Assembly (NCBI RefSeq): GCF_001417735.1
Contig: NZ_BBUZ01000024.1
Span: forward strand, 430,094-494,093
Direction of reading: 5' to 3'
Length of the DNA stretch: 64,000 nucleotides
DNA from: Streptomyces sp. NBRC 110028
GTDB taxonomy: Bacteria > Actinomycetota > Actinomycetes > Streptomycetales > Streptomycetaceae
A program made the position numbers and the translations under genes. Positions 7,176-14,124 of this stretch are shown here, piece by piece. Position 1 is the first letter of the stretch, and each line of letters opens with the position of its first letter. The notes under the pieces are model-generated. The model searched no databases. It was not told the origin of the DNA and saw only the letters and a program-made list of their open reading frames with translations.

Positions 7176-10100
7176 TCAACGACCGGGCACGGCGCGGGCG
7201 GTCGCGTCACACGCGACCGAGGAGACCGCGAGATGGAACGGGCACTCGGTGGTGCGCGAGGGCGAGGCCTCGCGGACCGTGCGCTCCAGCCGGTCGCGCA
7301 GCTCGGCGGCGGCCGGCTCGTCGCCCTGGGCCTCGCGCAGGGCGATCAGGCCGCGCAGCGGCAGGGCCTCGGCGTAGCGGCGACCGGACAGCCGGGCGGT
7401 GCGCAGGGCGTGTTCCCAGCGGACCTGGGCGAGCACCGATTCGCCGCGCTCGGCCGCGACCACGCCGAGCATGGTGAGGTCGTGGGCGGCGCATTCGGGG
7501 CGGTTGCCGCCTCGGTAGCGCTCGGAGGCGCGCAGATGCAGCCGCTCGGCCTGGTCGAGGTCGCCGCGGGCGCGGGCGGCCAGCGCCCGTACGGTCTCCA
7601 CCTTGGCCAGCAGATAGCCCTCGGCGCTCTCGCGGGCGTAGGTCTCCAGGGCGTCGGCGAAGGAGGTGGCGTCGTCCCATGCGCCGTCGCCGGCGGCCGC
7701 GTACGCGAGCACGGCCTTGACGTAGGCGGCCTCGTGTTCGGCGCCGATGAGCCGCAGTTCGTCGTGGGCGGCGCGGAAGGCGCGCACGGACAGGGCGCGC
7801 TCGCCCAGCCGCTCGTAGGCCATGCCGGTCATGATCTGCGCGGTGGCGGCCGAGTGCGGGTCGAGGGTGGTCAGCAGCTCCCGGGCGGTCATGGCGGAGG
7901 TGAGGGCGGCGCGCCGCTGGTCCTCGGCGACCAGGAGTTCGCTGTGGAACAGCTGCCACACCCCGGTCTCCCAGCGGTGGCCGTGCTCGTCGAGGGCGGC
8001 GGCGGTGCGCCGGGCCACCTCGCGCGCCTCGGCCAGCCGCTCCTGGCGGACGTGGACGGTGAGGGCGAGCGCTCCGACCAGGGTGACCTGGGCCGGGTCG
8101 CCGCGCTTCTCGGCGGCGGGGAGGGCCTGGCGCAGCAGTTCGTCGTCGTCCCCGACGCGGCGGATGTTGACGCCCAGCCAGCCGCACCAGGCCAGGATCT
8201 CGGCGTACCAGCCGACGGTGGGCGGGGTGGATTCCAGGGCCCGCAGCAGCCGCCGGTGGCCCTCCTGGCGCTGGCCGGCGGCCATCCAGTAGAGGGAGAG
8301 ATGGGTGGCGATGCGGGAGCCGAGCAGCCGGTCTGCGGGGTCGGCGCTGTCCTGCAGCCAGTCCAGGCATCCGGCGACTTCGGGGGTCACGGCGGTCATC
8401 TCGGCGAAGGCGGCCGGGCCGCTGCCGGTGCGCAGCGCGGCGTCGGTGCGCTGCGCGAGGGCGGCGACCCAGTCGGCGTGGCGGCGTAGGCAGCCGGTCT
8501 CCTCGCCGCACTCGGCGAGCGCCTGCCGGGCGTACTGGCGCAGGGACACGAGCATGCGGTAGCGGGGACTGCCGGGGCCGGGGTCGTAGACCAGCAGCGA
8601 CTTCTCGGCGAGCAGGGCGAGGGTGTCGCCCGCGCCGGGCCCGGCGACCGCGTCGGCGGCGTCGGCGGTGAAGGGCGCGGCGAACACCGACACCGCCCGC
8701 CACACCTCCCGCTCCTCGTCGGTGATGAGGCGGTAGCTCCAGTCGAGGGCGGCACGCAGGGTGCCGTGGCGGGCGTCGGCGGAGCGCAGCGGCACCTCCA
8801 GCAGCCCGCGCCGGGTGCGGAGCTGGCGGACGATGACGGGCAGCGGGGTGGACGCGGCCTTGGGGGCGACGAGTTCGATGCCGAGCGGAAGCCGGTCGAC
8901 GGCCTCGCACAGCTCCCGGACCTCGTCCCAGTCGGCGGCGCGAGCGGCGGCCGGGGAGACCCCGGCGAGCCGGTCGAGGAAGAGCCGGATGGCGTCCTGG
9001 CCGGTCAGGGGCCGCAGGGCGAGGCGGGATTCCCCGGCCACGCCGAGCCCTTCGCGGCTGGTGGCCAGCACCCGCAGCCGGGGGCAGTCGTCCAGCAGCC
9101 GCGCGGTGAGGTCAGCGGCGGCGTCGGTGAGGTGTTCGCAGTTGTCGAGGAGCAGCAGGCATCGGGGGCTGCGCTCGATGGCCGGCCGCATCCGGTCGGC
9201 GAGGGTTTCGGCGGGGCCGGGCGCGATGCCCAGTGCCGCGGCGACGGCGCCGGGTACGTCGGCGGGTGAGCAGGGCACCAGGTCCACCCGCCAGACGGTG
9301 GCACCGGCCTCCTGTTCGCGGGCCGCGGCGGCCAGGGACAGCCTGGTCTTGCCGATGCCCGCGGTGCCGGTCACGGTGACCAGCCGGGCCTCGGCCAGCT
9401 GGGCGGCGACGGCGGCGAGTTCGGGGCCGCGCCCGACGAAGCCGGTGCCGGACGGGAGGCTGGGGTGGGCGGCGGGATCGGGCGCGGGGCCGCGCCGCGC
9501 GCGTACCGCCCCGGCCGTGGTGCCGTTCCCGTGCGCCGCCCCGGCCGTGGTGCCGTTCCCGTGCGCCGCCCCGGCCGTGGTGCCGTTCCCGGGGCCCGCC
9601 GCGGTTCCGGTGGGGGAGAAGCCGCGCAGGACGGCCTGCTGGGCGGCGCGCATCTCCGGGCCCGGCTCGATGCCCAGCCGCTCGCGCAGATCGGCGCGGG
9701 CCGCCCGGTACACCCCCAGGGCCTCGGCCTGCCGGCCGCACGCCTGGAGCGTGCGGATGAGCAGGGCGTGCAGCCGCTCCCGGTCCGGGTCGGCGCGGGC
9801 GGCGGCCCGCAGCGCCTCGACGAGATCGGCCGGATCCGCTCCACCCGCGAGTCCGCCCGCCGTGGCGTGCGCGGCCAGTTCGGCGTCGGCGCGCTCTTCG
9901 AGGACGGTGAGCCGCAGGGCCTCCAGCCGGGCCCGCTCGGCCTGGACGAACGGCAGCGCGGGCAGCCCGGCGAGCGGGGTCCCGGACCACCGGTCGAGCG
10001 CGGCGCGCAGCAGTGCCGCCCGGCGGCCGGGGTCCTCGGCGGCGCGGGCCCGGGCCAGCTCCCCCTCCAGCAGCCGCACGTCGACCGTGTGCCCGGTCAG

Positions 10101-10376
10101 GTCCAGCCGGTAGCCCGCGGGACCCGTGACGACCAGGCCAGGGGCGTGCGGCTGGAGGGCGCGGCGGAGCTTGGCCACCGCCGTGTGGAGGGCCGCCATC
10201 GGGTCCTTGGCCCGTGCCCCCGTCCACAGTTCGTCCAGGATGCGGCCGGTGCTGACCGCCGAGGGGGCGTGCAGCAGCAACAGGGCCAGCAGGGCGCGCG
10301 GCCGGGCTCCGGCGATGGCGAGGGCCAGGCCGGAGCCGTTACGAACCGTGAGGTCGCCGAGTAATTCGAACTCCAT
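7176..10376 (-). CDS. Large SARP/AfsR-type transcriptional regulator (winged helix-BTAD-NB-ARC-TPR)
   Basis: This 1066-residue regulator starts at ATG 10376 (MEFELLGDLTVRNG), the usual SARP beginning; an in-frame extension to 10685 reads through a repeat element and is rejected. Domains in order: an OmpR-like winged helix (about 1-95), a bacterial transcriptional activation domain (about 100-255), a low-complexity linker with three 10-residue GNGTTAGAAH-like repeats, an NB-ARC ATPase with Walker A GTAGIGKTRL near residue 345 and LLLLDNCEH as Walker B, then a long TPR-like helical half. AfsR-type proteins activate antibiotic or peptide pathways. It is divergent from an ABC exporter operon, and the intergenic region has three SARP-style heptamers, so that operon and this gene are the likely targets. 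Confidence 0.9.
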   Translation of the reverse strand: MEFELLGDLTVRNGSGLALAIAGARPRALLALLLLHAPSAVSTGRILDELWTGARAKDPMAALHTAVAKLRRALQPHAPGLVVTGPAGYRLDLTGHTVDVRLLEGELARARAAEDPGRRAALLRAALDRWSGTPLAGLPALPFVQAERARLEALRLTVLEERADAELAAHATAGGLAGGADPADLVEALRAAARADPDRERLHALLIRTLQACGRQAEALGVYRAARADLRERLGIEPGPEMRAAQQAVLRGFSPTGTAAGPGNGTTAGAAHGNGTTAGAAHGNGTTAGAVRARRGPAPDPAAHPSLPSGTGFVGRGPELAAVAAQLAEARLVTVTGTAGIGKTRLSLAAAAREQEAGATVWRVDLVPCSPADVPGAVAAALGIAPGPAETLADRMRPAIERSPRCLLLLDNCEHLTDAAADLTARLLDDCPRLRVLATSREGLGVAGESRLALRPLTGQDAIRLFLDRLAGVSPAAARAADWDEVRELCEAVDRLPLGIELVAPKAASTPLPVIVRQLRTRRGLLEVPLRSADARHGTLRAALDWSYRLITDEEREVWRAVSVFAAPFTADAADAVAGPGAGDTLALLAEKSLLVYDPGPGSPRYRMLVSLRQYARQALAECGEETGCLRRHADWVAALAQRTDAALRTGSGPAAFAEMTAVTPEVAGCLDWLQDSADPADRLLGSRIATHLSLYWMAAGQRQEGHRRLLRALESTPPTVGWYAEILAWCGWLGVNIRRVGDDDELLRQALPAAEKRGDPAQVTLVGALALTVHVRQERLAEAREVARRTAAALDEHGHRWETGVWQLFHSELLVAEDQRRAALTSAMTARELLTTLDPHSAATAQIMTGMAYERLGERALSVRAFRAAHDELRLIGAEHEAAYVKAVLAYAAAGDGAWDDATSFADALETYARESAEGYLLAKVETVRALAARARGDLDQAERLHLRASERYRGGNRPECAAHDLTMLGVVAAERGESVLAQVRWEHALRTARLSGRRYAEALPLRGLIALREAQGDEPAAAELRDRLERTVREASPSRTTECPFHLAVSSVACDATARAVPGR
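9511..9600. repeat. 30-bp tandem repeat x3 inside the large SARP gene
   Basis: Three 30-bp units (9511-9540, 9541-9570, 9571-9600) are head to tail; the first two are identical and the third differs only in its last bases. They encode three decapeptides of the GNGTTAGAAH type in the linker between the activation and NB-ARC domains. Because the unit is a multiple of three, copy-number change would lengthen or shorten the linker without breaking the frame. Confidence 0.9.
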
Positions 10377-10451
10377 GGGTGATATCGGACCATGGGACGG
10401 GTACGGCTGTCCCGCGAACCGGTCCGGACCAGCCGACACGAACGGCCCAGT

Positions 10452-10480
10452 TGGACAGACGGTGGACAGAATTCGGACAG
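10452..10480 (+). promoter_or_regulatory. Candidate SARP operator: three heptamer direct repeats at 11-bp spacing
   Basis: Three heptamers, TGGACAG (10452-10458), TGGACAG (10463-10469) and CGGACAG (10474-10480), are separated by exactly 4 bp each, giving an 11-bp period, one DNA turn. SARP proteins are known to bind such heptamer direct repeats just upstream of the -10 element. The repeats lie between the divergent large SARP gene and the ABC exporter operon. A weak -10-like gatcct follows at 10491. Direction of control cannot be decided from sequence alone. Confidence 0.6.
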
Positions 10481-10500
10481 ACCGCCGGAGGATCCTGCCT

Positions 10501-10665
10501 AAGGGCTGTCCCGTCATCCCCAGTGGACAGCGAGCGGCGTCGGATGCGGTCAATCGCAGGACGGAGGGGCGCCCTCGTACCGGGTCGTACTCGGGCGATC
10601 CCGACAATGCGGCGAGTGACCGTAGCCGGCGTCGGGAGCCCGCCGGGGATGACGGGACAGCCCTT
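10501..10665. repeat. Palindromic repeat element, copy B (MITE-like)
   Basis: This 165-bp element has perfect 21-bp terminal inverted repeats (10501-10521 and 10645-10665; aagggctgtcccgtcatccc...). Its reverse complement matches copy C at 33529-33697 closely throughout, so B and C are in opposite orientations. It lies between the candidate SARP operator and the start of the ABC permease gene, so it would be part of the 5' leader of that operon. No protein is encoded, although its - strand stays open in frame with the SARP gene. With the operator, it accounts for most of the 331-bp gap at 10377-10707. Confidence 0.85.
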
Positions 10666-10707
10666 GGACACCCCTGGGTCGACACGAATCACGACATGAG
10701 GAGCGCC

Positions 10708-13272
10708 GTGCTGCGGCTCGCCTTCAGTACGCTTCGCGCCCGGCGTTCCCTGTTCGCGGGGTCACTCGCGGCGGTGACGCTGGCCCTGATGCTGCTCACT
10801 TCCGCCGGGATCCTGCTGGAGTCCGCGCTGCGCGGCCACGGCGAGCCCAACCGCTTCCACGGGGCGTCCCTGGTGGTCGTGGGCAACTCCGACGTCGGTC
10901 TGGACGGGAAGGAGCACCGGCCCGGGTTCGGCGACGTGGAGGCGCCGCTGGTGCCGCGCCCGCCGGTGCCGGCCCGGCTGGTGGAGCGGGTGCGCGGCGT
11001 CGAGGGCGTCCGCTCGGCCGTCCCCGACCTGGCCTTCTACGCGCAGGCGGTCGGCTCGGACGGCAGCCCGGTCACCCCCGAGCAGGGCACCCGGTCCTAC
11101 GGCCACTCCTGGGCGAGCGCGCGCGTCACCCCGTACGCGCTGCGCGCGGGCCGGGCCCCGCGCGCGGACGGCGAGGTGGTGGTGGACGCGGCCACGGCGC
11201 GCCGCGGGGGCCTGCGGACCGGCGGTCCCGTGACCGTGCTGACCGGGGCCGAGGGCCGCCGTACGTACCGGCTGAGCGGCATCGTCGCCGGGCCTCGCGC
11301 GGGGCTGACGAAGGATCAGTCGGCGCTGTTCTTCGCGCCGGAGACGGCGGCCCGGCTCGCCCCGGAGGGGAGCCGGGTGCACGCGATCGCGGTGACGACC
11401 TCTGCGGGCGCCGATCCGGGCGCGGTGGCGAGCCGGGTGCGCGCGGCGCTCGGGGCGGGCCCGGCGGTCGAGGTGCTGACCGACACCGGCGAGGCGGAGG
11501 TCTCCTCCAGCGATGTGCTCTTCATCGACACCCTGGTCTTCGTGGTGTCCATGGGGTCGCTGGCGGTGTTCGTCGCCCTGTTCGTCATGGCGGGCGGCTT
11601 CGCCTTCGCGATCCTCCAGCGCTACCAGGAGATCGCGCTGCTGCGGGTGATCGGTGCCACGCCCCGTCAGATCAAGCGCATGCTGGGCTGGGAGACGCTG
11701 CTGGTCGCGATCGTCGGCGCGGCGATCGCCATCCCGGCGGGCGCCGCGCTGGCCGGGCCGCTGGCCGGTGCGCTGGTCTCGCTCGGCATCGCGCCGCAGG
11801 AGCTGAGGGTCGAGGTCGGGCCGTGGCCGCTGGCCGGGGCCGCCGTCGCCGGGCTCGTCATCACCCGGCTCGCCGTCTGGTCGGCCGCCCGCCGCGCCGC
11901 CCGGGTGCGCCCGGCCGAGGCGCTGCGCGAGGCGGCGGCGCCGGAGCGGCGGATGCCCCGGTCGCGGCTGCTGACCGGGCTGGCCTTCCTCGTCTTCACC
12001 GGGCTGTTCCTGGCGTTCGGCATCTCCATGGGCGGGGTGTCGGGCGCGGGGCTGGCGTTCGGCGGCGTCCTGACGCTGCTGATCGCGGCGGGCGCGCTCG
12101 GACCCGCCCTGGTCCGCCCCCTCACGCCGTTCGTGGGAGCGCTCCTACGGGCCTTCTCGCGGCGCACCGGGCAGCTGGCGCTGGCCAACACCTCGGCCGC
12201 GCCGCGCCAGGTCGCGTCCGCCGCGGTGCCGATCGTGCTGATGGTCGGCTTCGCCGTATCGGCGCTGTTCATGCAGACCACCCAGCAGAGCGTGGCGGCC
12301 GACTGGGCGGGGCAGCGGCTGACGGCCGGTCATGTGCTGCTGCCGCACGACGCGGAGGGGCTGCCGCCGGGCGTCGCCGAGGACGCGGCGCGGCTGCCGG
12401 GCGTCACCGCCGTCTCCTCGACCAGCACCGCCTGGGTGCGCACCTCGGTGCACACCGACGAGGCGGAGAGCGTCACCGCGCGGGCGCTCGGCGCCGACGC
12501 GCACGTGACCCACGCCCTGGACATCCACCTGAAGGACGGCGATCTGCGCGGGCTGACCGCCGGGCGGGCCGTCGCGGTCAGCGAGGAGCAGGCCAAGGAG
12601 TACGGCTGGAAGACCGGCGAGCGGATCCGGCTGCGGCTGCCCGACGGCACCCGGCGGGAGCTGACCATCGGCGCCCGCTTCGACCGCTCCCTCGGCTTCG
12701 CCGACCTCGTCGTGCCCGCCGCCGTGCTGCGCCCGCACACCCCCGACCCGCTGCTGGACGCCGTCTACCTGATCACCGGCCCGGACCACCGGCCGTCCCT
12801 GGACCGGGACCTGGCGCGGCTGACCCAGCGCTGGCCCTCGGCCCGGGCGGCCGACCGCGCCCAGATGCGGGAGGCGGGGGCGGCGGGCGCGGTGGAGGAG
12901 ACCTGGCCGGTCTATCTCTTCAGCGCGCTCATCGCCGCCTTCACGGCACTCGCGCTGGCCAACACGGTCGTCATGGCGACGCTCGTGCGGACCGGGGAGT
13001 TCGCGATGCTCCGGCTGATCGGGGCCACCCGGCGCAACGTCCTGGCCCTGGTGGCCTGGGAGAGCCTGGTCGTCGCCGGCTGCGGGGTGGTGCTCGGCGC
13101 GGCGGTCGCCGCGATCGTGCTGTCCGCCACCAGCATGGCACTGACCGGCGGCGTCCACATCAGCGGCCCGCCCGGATTCCTCCTCGCCGCGGCCGCGGGC
13201 GCGGTGGCCCTCGCGCTCACCTCGGCCCTCGTCCCGGCCTGGCGGATGCTGCGCGAGCGACCCGCGCGCTGA
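10708..13272 (+). CDS. FtsX/MacB-like ABC transporter permease, first copy
   Basis: This 854-residue permease has an N-terminal membrane segment, a large extracytoplasmic domain, a three-helix FtsX block around residues 270-400 (LFIDTLVFVVSMGSLAVFVA to VITRLAVWSAARRAARVRP), a second periplasmic-type domain, and a second FtsX block at the C-terminus. Start GTG 10708 is chosen over ATG 10696 because aggag sits six bases before it and because the second permease begins with the same MLRLA. With the ATPase and permease at 13355-16692 it forms an exporter of the kind used for peptides, lipoproteins or self-resistance. Its nearness to RiPP-like cluster 1 suggests peptide export, which is inference. 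Confidence 0.86.
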   Translation: MLRLAFSTLRARRSLFAGSLAAVTLALMLLTSAGILLESALRGHGEPNRFHGASLVVVGNSDVGLDGKEHRPGFGDVEAPLVPRPPVPARLVERVRGVEGVRSAVPDLAFYAQAVGSDGSPVTPEQGTRSYGHSWASARVTPYALRAGRAPRADGEVVVDAATARRGGLRTGGPVTVLTGAEGRRTYRLSGIVAGPRAGLTKDQSALFFAPETAARLAPEGSRVHAIAVTTSAGADPGAVASRVRAALGAGPAVEVLTDTGEAEVSSSDVLFIDTLVFVVSMGSLAVFVALFVMAGGFAFAILQRYQEIALLRVIGATPRQIKRMLGWETLLVAIVGAAIAIPAGAALAGPLAGALVSLGIAPQELRVEVGPWPLAGAAVAGLVITRLAVWSAARRAARVRPAEALREAAAPERRMPRSRLLTGLAFLVFTGLFLAFGISMGGVSGAGLAFGGVLTLLIAAGALGPALVRPLTPFVGALLRAFSRRTGQLALANTSAAPRQVASAAVPIVLMVGFAVSALFMQTTQQSVAADWAGQRLTAGHVLLPHDAEGLPPGVAEDAARLPGVTAVSSTSTAWVRTSVHTDEAESVTARALGADAHVTHALDIHLKDGDLRGLTAGRAVAVSEEQAKEYGWKTGERIRLRLPDGTRRELTIGARFDRSLGFADLVVPAAVLRPHTPDPLLDAVYLITGPDHRPSLDRDLARLTQRWPSARAADRAQMREAGAAGAVEETWPVYLFSALIAAFTALALANTVVMATLVRTGEFAMLRLIGATRRNVLALVAWESLVVAGCGVVLGAAVAAIVLSATSMALTGGVHISGPPGFLLAAAAGAVALALTSALVPAWRMLRERPAR

Positions 13273-13277
13273 GCGAA

Positions 13278-13305
13278 GGGGGCGGGTGGTGGATGACCCG
13301 CCCCC
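13278..13305 (+). other. Perfect 10-bp GC stem-loop between permease and micro-ORF
   Basis: The arms gggggcgggt (13278-13287) and acccgccccc (13296-13305) pair perfectly around an 8-base loop, six bases after the permease stop and 20 bases before a micro-ORF. No T-run follows, so it is more likely an RNA-processing, stability or attenuation structure inside the operon than a simple terminator. Confidence 0.7.
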
Positions 13306-13325
13306 AGCACCTACGGAGGACGCGA

Positions 13326-13355
13326 ATGAACCACCACGGAGAGGAAGACATCTGA
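13326..13355 (+). CDS. Nine-codon micro-ORF (MNHHGEEDI) coupled to the ABC ATPase start
   Basis: ATG 13326 follows the very good ribosome binding site acggagga by five bases and encodes MNHHGEEDI before TGA at 13353-13355. Its last base is the first base of the ATPase start (TGATG), so ribosomes finishing the micro-ORF would be placed on the ATPase gene. It may be a leader peptide for translational coupling. Whether the peptide has a role of its own cannot be told from sequence. Confidence 0.45.
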   Translation: MNHHGEEDI

Positions 13356-14122
13356 TGACGCTGCCGGATCAGACGGCGCGCATGACCCCGCGGGGCGCGC
13401 TCCCCGCCATGCGGCTGGAGAACGTGACCAGGCGCTACGGCCGGGGGGACGGCACGGTCCACGCGCTGCGCGGCGTCACCGTGGCGCTGCCGCCCGGGTC
13501 GTTCACCTCCATCATGGGCCCGTCCGGCTCGGGCAAGTCCACCTTCCTGCGCTGCGCCGCCGGTCTCGACCGCCCCACCTCCGGCGGGGTGTTCCTGGGC
13601 GACACCGAGATCAGCAGGCTGCGCGAGCACAAGCTGACACTGCTGCGCCGGGAACGGATCGGCTTTGTCTTCCAGTCGTTCAACCTGGTGCCGTCCCTGA
13701 CCGCGAAGGACAACATCCTGCTGCCGTTCCGGCTCGCCGGGAAGCGGCCGGACCGCGACTGGATGCGGGACGTGGTGCACCGCACCGGGCTCACCGAGCG
13801 GCTGGGCCACCGGCCCGCCGAGCTGTCCGGCGGCCAGCAGCAGCGGGTGGCCGTCGCCCGCGCCCTGGTCACCCGGCCCGAGGTGGTCTTCGCGGACGAG
13901 CCGACCGGCGCCCTGGACCTGTCGTCGGGCCAGGACGTGCTGCGCCTGCTGCGCGACGTGGTCGACGGTACGGGCCAGACCCTGATCATGGTCACCCACG
14001 ATCCGGGCGCCGCCGCGTACGCGGACCGGGTGCTGTTCCTCGCCGACGGCACCCTCGTCGACGCGATGGAGAACCCGACGCCGCAGCGGGTCGCCGACCG
14101 CATGGCCCGGATGGGGGCCTGA
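13355..14122 (+). CDS. ABC transporter ATP-binding protein (LolD/MacB type)
   Basis: This 255-residue ATPase starts at ATG 13355 behind ggagagga. It has Walker A GPSGSGKST, Q-loop FVFQSFNLVPSL, signature LSGGQQQRVAVARAL, Walker B VVFADEPTGALD and H-loop MVTHD, all intact. The FNLVPSLT stretch is typical of the LolD/MacB subfamily that works with FtsX-like permeases. It is between the two permease genes and ends two bases before the second one, so the three proteins probably form one exporter with two different permease subunits. A hairpin and a nine-codon ORF precede it. Confidence 0.92.
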   Translation: MTLPDQTARMTPRGALPAMRLENVTRRYGRGDGTVHALRGVTVALPPGSFTSIMGPSGSGKSTFLRCAAGLDRPTSGGVFLGDTEISRLREHKLTLLRRERIGFVFQSFNLVPSLTAKDNILLPFRLAGKRPDRDWMRDVVHRTGLTERLGHRPAELSGGQQQRVAVARALVTRPEVVFADEPTGALDLSSGQDVLRLLRDVVDGTGQTLIMVTHDPGAAAYADRVLFLADGTLVDAMENPTPQRVADRMARMGA

Positions 14123-14124
14123 CG

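Noticed and set aside
9511..9600. CRISPR-like array
   Set aside because: The 30-bp units are contiguous with no spacers and lie in frame inside a coding gene.
10377..10685. N-terminal extension of the large SARP to a start at 10685
   Set aside because: It translates repeat element B and the operator region; SARPs normally begin with MxFxLLG, found at 10376.
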